A stretch of 64,000 nucleotides of DNA from Fretibacter rubidus (GCF_041429785.1 NZ_CP163423.1:186001-250000), one strand, 5' to 3'; numbered from the stretch's first letter, positions 1 through 9,851 are shown. Notes: generated by a model not told the origin, from the letters alone. Numbers and translations: made by a program.

Positions 1-192
1 AGGGGTCTCAACAGGGATGCCCATAATCTCTGCAAATTGATGCACGGGCGATTTTGTGAGTGATTTTCCCCGACCCGCTGGGCGCGGCGGTTGGGTGTAA
101 ACCCGCACCACATCATAACCATTGGCAATTAATTCTGACAAAGACGGCACGGCGAAATCGGGCGTACCCATAAAAACGACGCGGAGGTTCAT
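1..192 (-). CDS. fmt: Methionyl-tRNA formyltransferase, N-terminal part (cut by window edge)
   Basis: Formylates Met-tRNA for translation initiation. The 64 visible residues begin [13 protein letters not shown] and continue with a [13 protein letters not shown] stretch; both are hallmarks of the Fmt Rossmann-like N-terminal domain (nucleotide/formyl-THF binding part). The ATG at 190-192 lies only 2 nt after the def stop codon, the usual def-fmt arrangement in which the formyl group is added by Fmt and removed by deformylase. The rest of the gene lies to the left of the window. Confidence 0.93.
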   Translation of the reverse strand, partial: MNLRVVFMGTPDFAVPSLSELIANGYDVVRVYTQPPRPAGRGKSLTKSPVHQFAEIMGIPVETP

Positions 193-194
193 GG

Positions 195-713
195 CTATCC
201 CGTCGCCTTTAGTCTCTCTTGCTTTTGGACTTTTTTGACGGCGCGATCACGTTTCATACGCGAGAGGTAATCGATAAAGACGACGCCTTTTAAGTGGTCC
301 ATTTCGTGCTGGATACAGACGGCATAAAGGCCTTCGGCCCATTCTGTTACGCGCTCTCCGTTGTAATCCAGATAAGTCAATTTCACGCGTTTCGGGCGGT
401 CAATAACATCAAATACATCCGGGATAGACAAGCAGCCTTCTTCATAGGGCGTTAAGTCGTCAACGACTTCTAAAATTTCTGGATTGACGAAATATTGCGG
501 GGCGGGGTCTTCACCCTCACGGGCTAAATCCATCACGATGACATTAATCGGCTCGCCCACTTGCACAGCCGCTAGGCCAATACCGGGCGCGGCATACATC
601 GTCTCTAGCATATCATCCATGAGAGTTCGGATGTCATCTGTCACCGCATCAACGGGTTTTGATACCTGCTTTAGGATCGGATTAGGGACAGTTAATATGG
701 GTCGTATGGTCAT
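195..713 (-). CDS. def: Peptide deformylase
   Basis: Metal-dependent hydrolase that removes the N-formyl group from nascent proteins. All three family motifs are present in order: [10 protein letters not shown] (motif 1), EGCLSIP (motif 2, metal-binding Cys) and QHEMDHLKG (motif 3, the two metal-binding His and catalytic Glu). Its 172 residues are the normal length for a type I enzyme. It is followed at once by fmt on the same strand, so the two are probably co-transcribed. Confidence 0.97.
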   Translation of the reverse strand: MTIRPILTVPNPILKQVSKPVDAVTDDIRTLMDDMLETMYAAPGIGLAAVQVGEPINVIVMDLAREGEDPAPQYFVNPEILEVVDDLTPYEEGCLSIPDVFDVIDRPKRVKLTYLDYNGERVTEWAEGLYAVCIQHEMDHLKGVVFIDYLSRMKRDRAVKKVQKQERLKATG

Positions 714-767
714 GGGGAGTAAGTAGGGAGAAGAGCCGCATTGGTCAAGGTTAGGCTGCGCCAGACT

Positions 768-1454
768 TTAGGTCATATCACCCAAAAAGGCGGTGATATC
801 ATTGGTGACGAAATCCACCCAATCGGCGCGGGTTGTACTGCCTGCGGGGCGGGTTATCTCTGGTTCGTCAGAAAAATCTGCTTCGGTCGTAACGAGGACT
901 GTGACCATGCCCATGGCTTTGGGGACTTCGAGGTTACGCACGCTGTCTTCAAAAAATACCGCTTTTGTCGGATCAATATCATAAACGTCATTAAAAATAT
1001 CATAGCCAGGCTGTTTTGGCTTGGGTTGATAATTGGCATCTTCGACCCCGAAACTACCGTCAAATAAATCAAACAGATTTAAGTGACTGGCGACATTGCG
1101 CGCATGCCCTTTGGAACCATTGGTGTAAATAAATTTGCGGCCAGGCAGCGCGCCGATACGCTCACGCAGCACAGGGTCGGGCTTTAGCATGTCCAAATCA
1201 ACGTCATGCACGTAATCAAGAAACTCTGCTGGGTCCATGCCGTGCACCGCCATCATACCCGATAAGGACGTTCCGTATTCGGCCAGATATTCTTTTTGTA
1301 AATGCCGCGCGGCTTGCGGTTGCAGGGTCAGGTAGCGCGAAATATAGGCCGTGATTTTCTTGTCAATTTGCGAGAAAAAGGCTGCATCGCCACGGTATAG
1401 CGTATTATCCAGATCAAAAATCCAGTTGGTAATATGGGAAAGCTCGGGCGACAT
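768..1454 (-). CDS. HAD-family pyrimidine 5'-nucleotidase
   Basis: Haloacid dehalogenase superfamily phosphatase of 228 residues. The nucleophile motif DLDNTLY is near residue 15, motif II is FIYTNGSKGHA, and the acidic motif IV is FFEDSVRNL. This pattern matches the SDT1/pyrimidine 5'-nucleotidase group that sits beside argB in many alphaproteobacteria. The ATG (1452-1454) shares one base with the stop of the upstream DUF1036 gene, implying translational coupling. Substrate is inferred from the family; other phosphomonoesters are possible. Confidence 0.85.
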   Translation of the reverse strand: MSPELSHITNWIFDLDNTLYRGDAAFFSQIDKKITAYISRYLTLQPQAARHLQKEYLAEYGTSLSGMMAVHGMDPAEFLDYVHDVDLDMLKPDPVLRERIGALPGRKFIYTNGSKGHARNVASHLNLFDLFDGSFGVEDANYQPKPKQPGYDIFNDVYDIDPTKAVFFEDSVRNLEVPKAMGMVTVLVTTEADFSDEPEITRPAGSTTRADWVDFVTNDITAFLGDMT

Positions 1455-2521
1455 TAGCGGCGAAGTCCTATGGCGTTAGGTGTTGTGAAATCGGCATCAG
1501 TGAGTGTGATGGTCGTGCCGTCAATATCAGTTGGCATAGGCCGAAAGCTGACAGCACGGTAGCCCCGGTCTTCGCAAAATTCATTGCCCATGGCCGAAAA
1601 GACGCCTTCGCCGACACAAAACTGCACAGGCTTGGCTGTGACTATTCGAAGCTGTTTATCGGGTGGGGGGAGTGTGTCAGGCTCTGGCGCGACTTGTTCT
1701 TGGGCGGCGTATAAGTGGGCGTCTTGGCCTGATAGACTATCGGTGATAGGGCGGGCGCAATCATTGACTTCGATGGGCCACCATCCGCGTGATTGCCATT
1801 CCGTTGCGTCGCGCGCCGCTGTTGCGACCCAAATACGGTTGGTGGAGTTATTACAAATTTTTAGCCCGATGCTCTCTTGGCGTTCTTGCGCTGCCGTGAT
1901 GAGCGCGTCAAAGGTCTCCCCATCACTCATGGTTTTAGGCAAGTCTTTGTCTTTGATAAATTGAGATAATGTACGGCTTGTGCGTCGTCCAGGAATGCCG
2001 TCAATGCGTGAGATTTTATAGCCATTATCTCGCAGCAAGCGTTGCAGACCTGCTGTGTCGGCGTTCTCGCCAAAATTATCCGCTTCAATAAAGGTTGTGT
2101 TCCGCTCTGTTGGATTGACGTGCAAAAACTCACGCGTTTCCAGATCTTGTAGGGCGCAGCTGCGTGTAGCGTCGGCTGTGAAGTCATCACGGCTGGCGCA
2201 TAATTTAACTTTGCCTGTCCATTCCCGGATACGCCCCAAATGGACAGGAGCGCTTTCCGCAAAGACATAACGGGGCGAATTAGGCGGCGGCGTTTCGGAA
2301 ATGCAGGCGCCAGAGCGCAATTGTTGCCAGCCGCGAGGCGTCATTCTGCCGTCCATCATAGTGCCCACAGCTATGCGCAACACATAGGATGTCTCGTTAC
2401 AAATATTCCAAACATTAGGATCAGAATTGACAGACGCTAGCGGGTCATTGTCCTGCGCGGTCGCTGGCGATACAGATAAAATTCCGATGACAAGGCTTGT
2501 GATAAAACGCTGAGTTTTCAT
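1454..2521 (-). CDS. Exported DUF1036 protein with peptidoglycan-binding-like segment
   Basis: 355 residues, starting with a Sec signal peptide that ends near SPATAQ. Two regions resemble DUF1036: roughly residues 35-150 ([15 protein letters not shown]) and 220-330 ([15 protein letters not shown]). Each has the Cys-Asn start and conserved Trp/Cys residues expected of the domain. Between them, around residues 155-195, a stretch with [20 protein letters not shown] resembles the peptidoglycan-binding repeat fold. The role is unknown; a periplasmic, wall-associated location is inferred. It overlaps argB by 4 nt. Confidence 0.8.
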   Translation of the reverse strand: MKTQRFITSLVIGILSVSPATAQDNDPLASVNSDPNVWNICNETSYVLRIAVGTMMDGRMTPRGWQQLRSGACISETPPPNSPRYVFAESAPVHLGRIREWTGKVKLCASRDDFTADATRSCALQDLETREFLHVNPTERNTTFIEADNFGENADTAGLQRLLRDNGYKISRIDGIPGRRTSRTLSQFIKDKDLPKTMSDGETFDALITAAQERQESIGLKICNNSTNRIWVATAARDATEWQSRGWWPIEVNDCARPITDSLSGQDAHLYAAQEQVAPEPDTLPPPDKQLRIVTAKPVQFCVGEGVFSAMGNEFCEDRGYRAVSFRPMPTDIDGTTITLTDADFTTPNAIGLRR

Positions 2522-3375
2522 CGCAGCAGCGTTCCTGCACCGTCATCAGTAAACAGTTCTACCAGCAAGCCGTGAGCGCGGCGACCATCAAGAATGACCA
2601 CAGCGCGCACACCCGCCTCGACCGCATTAATTGCGGTTTCAATTTTGGGAATCATGCCGCCCGACGCGGTGCCGTCTTTAATAAGGCCGCGCGCATCACC
2701 AACAGACAGATTGGTCAAAAGGTTGCCAGACTTATCTTTGACGCCTTCAATATCGGTCAACAGCATCAGCCGCGACGCACCCAGCGCCCCCGCAATGACG
2801 CCTGCGGCTGTGTCGGCATTGACGTTATATGAGCCGCCTGTCTCGCCCGCACTAATAGGGGAGACGACGGGGATGAAGCCGTCGGCTGATAAGGTGTTCA
2901 GCACTGATATATCAGTTTCTACGGGTTCACCCGCAAAGCCCAGATCTTCGCGCAGCTGGCGGGCTTTTATAAGGTTTGCGTCTTTGCCTGACAAACCAAC
3001 CGCGCGGCCGCCGGCCTCATTTATGGCCTGGACAAGGGCTTTGTTAATTGCGCCAGAGAGCACCATTTCGGCAACGTCTACGGTTTCAATATCAGAGACG
3101 CGCAGGCCATCAACAAATTCACTTTTGATATTGAGGCGACCAAGCATATCGCCAATCTGGGGTCCGCCGCCATGCACAATGACCGGGCGAATGCCAAATT
3201 GGCGCAGCAGCACAACATCATTGGCAAATTGACGGGTCAGCTCTTCTGACCCCATGGCATTGCCGCCAAATTTAATGACAATCGTTTGATCCGCATAGCG
3301 TTGGATAAAGGGCAGGGCCTCTGACAAAGTCTGGGCGCTTGTCCATCCATTTTCATTTTTGCGGCGCGTTAACAT
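2518..3375 (-). CDS. argB: Acetylglutamate kinase
   Basis: Second step of arginine biosynthesis, phosphorylating N-acetyl-L-glutamate. Amino acid kinase fold motifs are clear: KFGGNAMG near the N-terminus, VHGGGPQI for substrate and phosphate binding, and a C-terminal SGGMIPK motif that contacts ATP. The length of 285 residues is slightly short for ArgB but covers the whole domain. It overlaps the DUF1036 gene by 4 nt and follows engB by 23 nt in what looks like one long minus-strand operon. Confidence 0.96.
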   Translation of the reverse strand: MLTRRKNENGWTSAQTLSEALPFIQRYADQTIVIKFGGNAMGSEELTRQFANDVVLLRQFGIRPVIVHGGGPQIGDMLGRLNIKSEFVDGLRVSDIETVDVAEMVLSGAINKALVQAINEAGGRAVGLSGKDANLIKARQLREDLGFAGEPVETDISVLNTLSADGFIPVVSPISAGETGGSYNVNADTAAGVIAGALGASRLMLLTDIEGVKDKSGNLLTNLSVGDARGLIKDGTASGGMIPKIETAINAVEAGVRAVVILDGRRAHGLLVELFTDDGAGTLLR

Positions 3376-3398
3376 GGCTATCCCCGTAATTTTCTCGA

Positions 3399-4070
3399 CT
3401 ATACGCGGTGGTCTGGCAAAGCCAAGCTGGCAATTTCACCTTGCAGAATATCAAGCCCCGTTTTCTTCACCGATGATGTCGGAATAATGACGGGAAAGGC
3501 GGCAGGGCGTTTCTTTATCTGACTTTGCGCTTTCGCGACAGCTTTGACGACGGCTGGCGGTTTGATCTTATCGGCCTTGGTCATGACAAGCTGATAGGTG
3601 ACTGCGGCCTCATCCAGCATATCCATCAACTCAAAATCAGACTCTTTTAATCCGTGCCGACTGTCAATCAGAACAAAGACGCGGCGAAGCTGCGCACGAC
3701 CCCGAAGGAACGCCCGCGTTAGCTCTGTCCATTTGGCGATATCGACTTTGGACGCGCGCGCATAACCATAGCCGGGCAAATCAACCAGCCAGATACGGTC
3801 ATCCATATTAAAATAATTCAGCTCTCTTGTGCGGCCTGGTGTATTGGATGCGCGCGCCAGTCCGTTCACATTGGTCAGCGCGTTAATCAGGCTGGATTTA
3901 CCAACGTTTGAGCGTCCTGCAAAACAAATTTCCGGCGGGCCGGGGTCAGGGAGGGTGGCCAAGCTGACGGCGGAGCGCATGAAGGTGACGTCGCGCGCAA
4001 ATAAAAGACGCCCTTGTTCCACATAGGGGTGTGGGGCGTCTTCATTATTACTTTGCGTAGACGTGTCCAT
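3399..4070 (-). CDS. engB: Ribosome biogenesis GTPase EngB (YsxC/YihA)
   Basis: GTPase that helps assemble the large ribosomal subunit. The G motifs are present: [12 protein letters not shown] (G1), DLPGYGYA (G3) and TKADK (G4). Its 223 residues fit the single-domain family, with a slightly extended N-terminus. The ATG follows the yidC stop codon by 2 nt, so translation is probably coupled. The yidC-engB-argB order is common in alphaproteobacteria. Confidence 0.96.
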   Translation of the reverse strand: MDTSTQSNNEDAPHPYVEQGRLLFARDVTFMRSAVSLATLPDPGPPEICFAGRSNVGKSSLINALTNVNGLARASNTPGRTRELNYFNMDDRIWLVDLPGYGYARASKVDIAKWTELTRAFLRGRAQLRRVFVLIDSRHGLKESDFELMDMLDEAAVTYQLVMTKADKIKPPAVVKAVAKAQSQIKKRPAAFPVIIPTSSVKKTGLDILQGEIASLALPDHRV

Positions 4071-4072
4071 CC

Positions 4073-5851
4073 CTAGCTGCCGTCTTCTACGGGATCAGGC
4101 TTGCCTGTGATTTTACGGAAGAAGGCATCAATCGGTGTATCGACCTTAAATTTCCGCGTGATGATATATTGCTGGAGGAAGGACAGGATATTGTTCCACA
4201 CCCAGTAAATCAAAAGACCCGCCGCAAATGGTGCGAGGATGAACATGAAAATCCACGGCATGAATTTCATCATCTTGGCCATCATTTCGGCTTGCTCGCC
4301 GCCGCCTGCATTTTGTGGGGTCAGTGAATACATCATCGCCATAGTGATACCGTAAAGCAGCGCCAGCGGGCCAATCGCAAAGAACGATAAAAACTCAAGC
4401 GGCACAGCGGGCCAAGGCAGCGCGCCAAATCCGTTAAGAATGGACAAGGGGTCTTTGGCAGACAGGTCACGGATCCAACCAAAGAACGGTTCGTGGCGTA
4501 AGTCGACGTTGATAAACACAGTTTTATAAAGCGCAAAGAAGACAAAGATCGTTGGGATAATCGGCAGGCAGCCGCTCATCGGATTAACGCCTTCTTTTTT
4601 ATACAGCGCCATAATCTCTTGCTGCAATTTCATGCGGTCGTCTTTGTAAAGCTCTTGCAGTTTCTTCTGCTTAGGCTGCACTTTTTTCATTTTCGCTTGG
4701 CTGGCATATTGCTTGTTAAATAGCGGGAACATCAACAACTTAATGACAAAAGTCATGATGAGGATGGCAACGCCGTAATTGCCGACCTGCTTGCCCAGCC
4801 ATGACAGCACCGATGACATGGGCCGCACGAGGATACGCATGGCACCCCAATCAATCGCGCGCTCAAATTGGGCAATGCCTAACTCTTGCTCATAATCGAC
4901 CAAGACAGCGCGGTCTTTCGCGCCGACAAACACACGTCCGATACTTTCAACTGAACTACCTGGTGTGATGGTAACAGGTGTGGTCACATAGGCGGCCTCG
5001 TAAACCTCCTCGCCGTTGATTTCGCGGTAGCCAAATTTGGCTGTCATGTTTTTGCCCTGGGGGGCAATGGCAGCCGACAGCCAATATTTATCCGTCAGGC
5101 CAACCCAACCGCCTTCGCCAGTTTCTAAAAGCTCGCGCTTTTTAGATAGCTTTTTATACTTCATTTTAACCAATTCATTATCGACAATGGCAACAGGGCC
5201 TTCTTGAATAATAAAGAAATTGGTCAAATCATCGGGCAGGCCGTGCTGGCGCGAAATACCTTTGCGGACCAAGTTAATCTCGGCCCCTGATGTATTGGTC
5301 ACAACATCAGAAAAGGTAATCAAATAACGCTCATCAACCGTAACTGTGCGGGTGACAGAGTAACCATTACCGTTAAATTCCATGACAATTGGTGTGGTCG
5401 GCGTCAGCATATCGCCAGACACCACAGCCCAAGGCGTATTAATGCCAGAGCCTGCGTCGGTCGTTGTCCAATTATCAAAAATATAGGCAGCATGTTCTGC
5501 GCCGCGCGGGGTCAACATGATGACGGTGTCGCTGTCGGCCTCTAATGTGCGATTATATTGTTTCAGACGGACATCATCAATCATGGATCCTGTGACAGAA
5601 AACGATCCAGACAGGGACGGTGTATCGATCTTAATACGACCGCCTGTATTGGCATTGCTGCTGATGGCGGCGTCGCGGGTGACAAGTGGTTTAGGCTCTG
5701 GTGCCGTGATTTGTTGCTCGACGGCCGCGCGTTCTAAAGCCACATTTTTGCGGGCTTCTTCGGCCAAAGGTTTTCCAAAGAAAAACCAATAGCCCAGCAT
5801 AACAATACTAGAGAGCACAATGGCGAGAATGAAGTTCTTTTGATCTTCCAT
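4073..5851 (-). CDS. yidC: Membrane protein insertase YidC
   Basis: Inserts and folds inner-membrane proteins, alone or with SecYEG. The 592-residue protein has an N-terminal membrane anchor (ILAIVLSSIVMLGYWFFF), a large periplasmic domain typical of Gram-negative YidC, and the C-terminal 60KD_IMP/Oxa1 domain with several hydrophobic segments (for example NYGVAILIMTFVIKLLMFPL). Full length for the family. It starts 14 nt after rnpA ends, as in the conserved rpmH-rnpA-yidC cluster. Confidence 0.97.
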   Translation of the reverse strand: MEDQKNFILAIVLSSIVMLGYWFFFGKPLAEEARKNVALERAAVEQQITAPEPKPLVTRDAAISSNANTGGRIKIDTPSLSGSFSVTGSMIDDVRLKQYNRTLEADSDTVIMLTPRGAEHAAYIFDNWTTTDAGSGINTPWAVVSGDMLTPTTPIVMEFNGNGYSVTRTVTVDERYLITFSDVVTNTSGAEINLVRKGISRQHGLPDDLTNFFIIQEGPVAIVDNELVKMKYKKLSKKRELLETGEGGWVGLTDKYWLSAAIAPQGKNMTAKFGYREINGEEVYEAAYVTTPVTITPGSSVESIGRVFVGAKDRAVLVDYEQELGIAQFERAIDWGAMRILVRPMSSVLSWLGKQVGNYGVAILIMTFVIKLLMFPLFNKQYASQAKMKKVQPKQKKLQELYKDDRMKLQQEIMALYKKEGVNPMSGCLPIIPTIFVFFALYKTVFINVDLRHEPFFGWIRDLSAKDPLSILNGFGALPWPAVPLEFLSFFAIGPLALLYGITMAMMYSLTPQNAGGGEQAEMMAKMMKFMPWIFMFILAPFAAGLLIYWVWNNILSFLQQYIITRKFKVDTPIDAFFRKITGKPDPVEDGS

Positions 5852-5865
5852 GAGAATTCCTGATA

Positions 5866-6297
5866 TTACGGCGTCTTGTTGCGTGTCGTCTTTATGTCTG
5901 TCTTTTGCGCATAGTCACGGAGGCTTAACAGGGCTTTGGAACAATCGTCAAGCAGGGCGTCATAGGCGCGTGTATGAGTATTATTGCGGGCAATAAACAC
6001 ATAGTCGTAACCGGGCAAGCCGTATTGCGGTAAAACGCAGCGGGCAAGGGCGCGAAGACGCCGTTTTGCGCGGTTTCGAACCACTGCATTACCAATACGC
6101 TTGGTCGCGGTGAAGCCCACGCGAATCAGAGGTTCACCGCTGACCGTGCCGCTTGCTTGATGCGTTTCAGGGGGCGTTTCGGGGGGCGTTTCGCGCATTT
6201 GCACCACAACGCCGCCTTGGGCTTTGTAACGGCCATCGCGCACATACAAAAACTCGGACCGCTTTTTTAGCGACCCGAGTTTGTTATTCTTATCCAT
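5866..6297 (-). CDS. rnpA: Ribonuclease P protein component
   Basis: Protein subunit of RNase P, which trims the 5' ends of tRNA precursors. The family signature VRNRAKRRLRALAR is clear. I prefer the ATG at 6295-6297 (MDKNNKLGSLKKRSEF, 143 aa) over an in-frame GTG at 6310-6312, because it gives the usual short N-terminus. An odd feature is a Pro/Glu/Thr-rich insertion (RETPPETPPETHQAS) before the RVGFTATK core strand. It is encoded by short GGGCGTTTC-type DNA repeats and is probably a surface loop. Confidence 0.93.
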   Translation of the reverse strand: MDKNNKLGSLKKRSEFLYVRDGRYKAQGGVVVQMRETPPETPPETHQASGTVSGEPLIRVGFTATKRIGNAVVRNRAKRRLRALARCVLPQYGLPGYDYVFIARNNTHTRAYDALLDDCSKALLSLRDYAQKTDIKTTRNKTP

Positions 6298-6327
6298 AAT
6301 AACCGCTATCACAGCGGATATGTCTAC

Positions 6328-6462
6328 TTACGCAGACAAGACCTTACGGCCTTTGGCGCGGCGACGGGCTAGAACCTGACGACCTGCTTTTGTGGCCATA
6401 CGTGACCGGAAACCGTGGCGACGCTTGCGAACAAGGACGGATGGTTGAAAAGTACGTTTCAT
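6328..6462 (-). CDS. rpmH: 50S ribosomal protein L34
   Basis: A 44-residue, highly basic protein beginning [18 protein letters not shown] and ending KGRKVLSA, the classic L34 sequence. The ATG at 6460-6462 is preceded by a GGAGAG ribosome-binding site. It is the first gene of the rpmH-rnpA-yidC cluster, with rnpA starting about 30 nt downstream. Confidence 0.97.
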   Translation of the reverse strand: MKRTFQPSVLVRKRRHGFRSRMATKAGRQVLARRRAKGRKVLSA

Positions 6463-6507
6463 TTCGCTCTCCAAACCCAATAATGGGGCTTTTAATTCAA
6501 GATGGGT

Positions 6508-6536
6508 CGTTTAAGCGGACGTCATAGCCAAGTCAA
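6508..6536 (-). promoter_or_regulatory. Candidate sigma-70-type promoter for the rpmH operon
   Basis: On the minus strand, a perfect-looking -35 TTGACT (6531-6536) is followed after exactly 17 nt by TAAACG (6508-6513) as a weak -10. The start of transcription would fall near 6501, giving a leader of about 40 nt before rpmH. The -35 match and spacing are seen directly; promoter activity is inferred. Confidence 0.5.
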
Positions 6537-6701
6537 GCGGTGCATGCGTGAAAACTGACATATATATCGCGTGATTGTGCTCAAACCCCACCGTATCACA
6601 TATCAGCGCACAGACTCACACTATTTCGTGACAGAGCGTGAGTTCATAATGCTTTAATCTATGCTATCAGGGCGGTGAAATAGGATTATGAAGGATAAAA
6701 G

Positions 6702-7556
6702 ATGACTTTTGCGACCATGGCGACAAAACTCGCTGTTACAAGCCTTATGGGGGCCGCTTTGATGGCATCTACAGTTGTGCCAGCCTTCGCGCAAACTCAG
6801 CCAACAGACGGGACTGCAGCTATGACGACAACTCAGGCGAGATTGGACGCTCCCGCGGCACGGTGGAACACAGTGCTAGGAACTTACGTTAAACCGCTTA
6901 ATACTGACGGCGTGGCGTTGTTTGATTATGCCGGGTTAAAAGCCAGCCCAGAGGACCGCGCGGCGCTTACCGCTTATATTGACTATCTTGCGGGCCAGAC
7001 GCCGTCGACAATGGACGCACCGCAGGCAACAGCATATTGGGCGAACCTTTATAATGCGCTGACTGTGGATGTGGTGATCGACAATTATCCTGTAAAATCG
7101 ATTAAGGATATTAAATCAGGACTTTTCACGCCGGGACCGTGGAAGAAAAAACTGGTGACTGTTGAAGGCAAAAAATTGACGCTAGATGATATTGAACACG
7201 GCATATTGCGCGTAAAATATCCTTCGCCGCTTATTCATTACATGGTCAATTGCGCCTCTATCGGATGTCCGAATTTAAAAGACGGCCTTTGGACGGCTGA
7301 CACGTTGGAGGCTGACCGCGAGGCGGCGGCGCGTGATTTTATCAATGCGCCCAACGGCGTCACGATTAAGGGTGATAAATTGACTGTGTCGTCCATTTAT
7401 AATTGGTTCAAAGAAGATTTTGGCACGACCGACGACAATATCCTCGCGCATTTAAGTGATTATGCAGGGAATGAACTCAAAGCCGCAATTGAGGGCGGAG
7501 CCAGCATTGCGCGTGATGATTATAATTGGTCGCTTAATGATGCGCGCAACAAATAA
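6702..7556 (+). CDS. Exported DUF547 protein
   Basis: 284 residues with an N-terminal signal peptide (cleavage near PAFAQ, about residue 31). The DUF547 domain follows: YWANLYNALTVDVVIDNYP, a PWKKK segment, LDDIEHGILR and HYMVNCASIGCPNL, with its two conserved Cys. The biochemical role of the family is unknown. An AAGGA ribosome-binding site lies about 8 nt upstream of the chosen ATG; an in-frame ATG at 6717 is possible. It precedes a TVP38 membrane protein by 9 nt, so the two are probably one transcript. Confidence 0.87.
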   Translation: MTFATMATKLAVTSLMGAALMASTVVPAFAQTQPTDGTAAMTTTQARLDAPAARWNTVLGTYVKPLNTDGVALFDYAGLKASPEDRAALTAYIDYLAGQTPSTMDAPQATAYWANLYNALTVDVVIDNYPVKSIKDIKSGLFTPGPWKKKLVTVEGKKLTLDDIEHGILRVKYPSPLIHYMVNCASIGCPNLKDGLWTADTLEADREAAARDFINAPNGVTIKGDKLTVSSIYNWFKEDFGTTDDNILAHLSDYAGNELKAAIEGGASIARDDYNWSLNDARNK

Positions 7557-7565
7557 GAGATAAAC

Positions 7566-8312
7566 ATGTCAGATTTAAACCTTCCCGAGGCTGGTGAAGT
7601 CGCCACGCCAAAATCAGCCGTGAAACGCTTTGCACCGCTTGCGATAATCCTGATTGCGCTGGCCGCCTTTTTCGCTTTGGGCGGGCCGAAATATGTTAAT
7701 ATCGATACGTTGCGCGATAATAGAGACGCCCTAGCCGCCTTTGTTGACGGGAATTTTGTCATGGCGATTGCAGGGTTTATCGCGCTTTACGCGGTGTTAG
7801 TGGGCATATCTTTTCCAGGGGCCAGCATATTATCAGTCTTTGGCGGGTTTTTATTTGGCACGTTATCGGGCGGGCTTGCTATTGTTGTCGGGGCCACGAT
7901 TGGTGCGACGCTGATATTCCTCGCCGCGCGATATGCCATTGGTGACGCGCTGACGAAAAAAGCGGGTCCTTATATGCAAAAGTTTGAGGCAGGGCTGAAA
8001 GAAAACGAATTTTCTTATATGTTTATCCTGCGCCTTATCCCGCTCTTCCCGTTTTTCATTGTTAACATCGTGCCCGCTTTGTTTGATGTGAAATTGCGCA
8101 ATTACGTCATCACGACGTTTTTTGGGATTATGCCGGGCAGCCTCGTTTACGCCTCTGTCGGGGCCGGTGTTGGCGCAGTGTTTGATGCGGGTGAGGACGT
8201 AAAATTATCGGGTCTGATGACGCAGCCCAAAATCCTGCTGCCGATTGTTGGGTTGATTGTCCTGTCGCTCATCCCGATTGCTTATAAAAAATTTAAAGCC
8301 AAAGCGGCTTAA
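7566..8312 (+). CDS. TVP38/TMEM64 (VTT domain) membrane protein
   Basis: 248 residues with several hydrophobic segments: about 22-40, 60-85, 88-125 and a C-terminal helix near 225-240. The central VTT signature includes FPGASILSVFGGFLFG and the conserved RLIPLFPFFIVN stretch. Family members are DedA-superfamily inner-membrane proteins, some of which act in lipid transport. It lies between a DUF547 gene and a disulfide reductase gene. TVP38-type genes often neighbour such reductases, suggesting a shared but unproven function. Confidence 0.88.
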   Translation: MSDLNLPEAGEVATPKSAVKRFAPLAIILIALAAFFALGGPKYVNIDTLRDNRDALAAFVDGNFVMAIAGFIALYAVLVGISFPGASILSVFGGFLFGTLSGGLAIVVGATIGATLIFLAARYAIGDALTKKAGPYMQKFEAGLKENEFSYMFILRLIPLFPFFIVNIVPALFDVKLRNYVITTFFGIMPGSLVYASVGAGVGAVFDAGEDVKLSGLMTQPKILLPIVGLIVLSLIPIAYKKFKAKAA

Positions 8313-8337
8313 CTTTCCCCGTATTTAAGAGAGACCT

Positions 8338-9774
8338 ATGACCAAACAATATGACGTTGATTTATGCATTATTGGCGCGGGCTCTGCCGGGCTGTCTATG
8401 GCGGCGGGCGCGGCCCAACTTGGTCGGTCTGTTGTCCTTTATGAGGGCGAGAAAATGGGCGGCGACTGCCTTAATTACGGTTGTGTGCCGTCAAAGGCCC
8501 TGATTGCGGCGGGCAAGCACGCCCATGCGCTGGGTGCGGGCGCTGAATTTGGCGTGAAACCTGCCAAAGCCACAGTGAATTTTAACACGGTTAAAGCGCA
8601 TATCCAGGGCGTGATTAATCATATCGCCCCTGTCGATAGCCAAGAACGCTTTGAAGGCTTAGGCTGTATCGTTATTCGCGAACATGCGCGGTTTAAGGAT
8701 AAAAACACGGTGGTCTCTGATACCACCGAAGTGCGCGCGAAACGCTTTGTTATCGCAACAGGTAGCCGCGCTTCGGCCCCGCCCATCCCGGGTCTGTCTG
8801 ATACGCCCTATTTAACCAATGAAGACATTTTCTCGGTGAAAACCCAGCCTAAGCATTTGCTAATTATTGGGGCTGGCCCGATTGGTCTGGAATTGGGGCA
8901 ATCATTTTTACGGCTTGGGTCCAAAGTCGAGATTATCGACATCGCAGCCCCACTGGGCCGCTCTGAACCTGAACACGCCGATATCCTCGTTAAAGCCCTC
9001 ACTGAGGAAGGCCTTATATTCCACACGCCCGCCAAGACTAAACTCATCCGGAAAACCGACACAGGTGTGGCCATCGATTTAGAAGACGGCCGCACATTAG
9101 AGGGCACGCATCTGCTCGTCGCGGCAGGACGTTCGCCAAGTATTTCTGGACTGGATTTGGATGCGGGCGGCATTAAACATAGCCGTGCAGGCATTGAGAC
9201 CGATGATTGCCTGCGTACGTCAAACCCCAAAGTCTTTGCGGCGGGTGATGTGGCGGCGGGCAAGGGCGGTCTGACCCACGCCGCTGGCTTTCACGCAGGC
9301 ATTCTAATTAAATCCTTTTACTTCTTGCCGCCTGGACTTAACCGCATCATGGGCAAGGCGACAACGGACCGCATGCCCGCCGCAATTTATACGCAGCCAG
9401 AGCTTGCTAGCATTGGCATGACTGAAGCCCAGGCCAAAGAGGCGGGACATAGCGTCAAAGCCTTGCATTTTGAATTTGATGAAAATGATCGTGCCATTGC
9501 CGAGCGTTCAGACGTTGGCGGGGTTAAAATCATCGCGACAAAACGCGGCAAAATCCTTGGTGCGTCAATCGTCGGCGAAGGGGCCGGTGACCTTATTCAA
9601 ATGATATCGGTGGCGATGACCAATAATGTCAAAGTCATGGGGCTCGTGTCGATTATCGCGCCTTATCCGACACGCGGAGAGGCCGTGAAGCGCGCCGCAA
9701 GTTCTATGTATAAAGAGGCGTTTGGTAGCTCTAAGACCCAAAAGCTTGCGGGTTTTATGAGCAAGTTTCACTAG
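8338..9774 (+). CDS. FAD-dependent pyridine nucleotide-disulfide oxidoreductase (mercuric reductase/LpdA-like)
   Basis: 478 residues in the order FAD domain (GAGSAG at about 13-18), redox-active pair C44-LNYG-C49, NAD(P) domain (IIGAGPIGLELGQ), second FAD contact (VFAAGDVA) and a C-terminal dimerisation domain. The usual His-Glu catalytic segment of lipoamide dehydrogenases (HxHPTxxE) is replaced by PYPTRGE, so a standard lipoyl substrate is unlikely. No N-terminal HMA domain or C-terminal vicinal Cys pair of true MerA is seen. Its partner is probably the upstream TVP38 protein. Confidence 0.88.
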   Translation: MTKQYDVDLCIIGAGSAGLSMAAGAAQLGRSVVLYEGEKMGGDCLNYGCVPSKALIAAGKHAHALGAGAEFGVKPAKATVNFNTVKAHIQGVINHIAPVDSQERFEGLGCIVIREHARFKDKNTVVSDTTEVRAKRFVIATGSRASAPPIPGLSDTPYLTNEDIFSVKTQPKHLLIIGAGPIGLELGQSFLRLGSKVEIIDIAAPLGRSEPEHADILVKALTEEGLIFHTPAKTKLIRKTDTGVAIDLEDGRTLEGTHLLVAAGRSPSISGLDLDAGGIKHSRAGIETDDCLRTSNPKVFAAGDVAAGKGGLTHAAGFHAGILIKSFYFLPPGLNRIMGKATTDRMPAAIYTQPELASIGMTEAQAKEAGHSVKALHFEFDENDRAIAERSDVGGVKIIATKRGKILGASIVGEGAGDLIQMISVAMTNNVKVMGLVSIIAPYPTRGEAVKRAASSMYKEAFGSSKTQKLAGFMSKFH

Positions 9775-9851
9775 CCCTAAATAAAGTGACAGACGCCTGT
9801 TCGCTTGGTAGAACCCGCCCATGACTAGTCGTGACCACTTTAGGCCCGTGA

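Noticed and set aside
2572-3232. Long plus-strand frames within argB
   Set aside because: Antisense shadows of a clearly identified gene with normal codon structure.
6481-6700. Replication origin near rpmH/rnpA
   Set aside because: No DnaA-box cluster or dnaA/gidA/parAB genes are seen; in alphaproteobacteria rpmH is usually not at the origin.
8338-9774. Mercury resistance operon (merA)
   Set aside because: The protein lacks the HMA domain and C-terminal Cys pair of MerA, and no merR/T/P genes are present.
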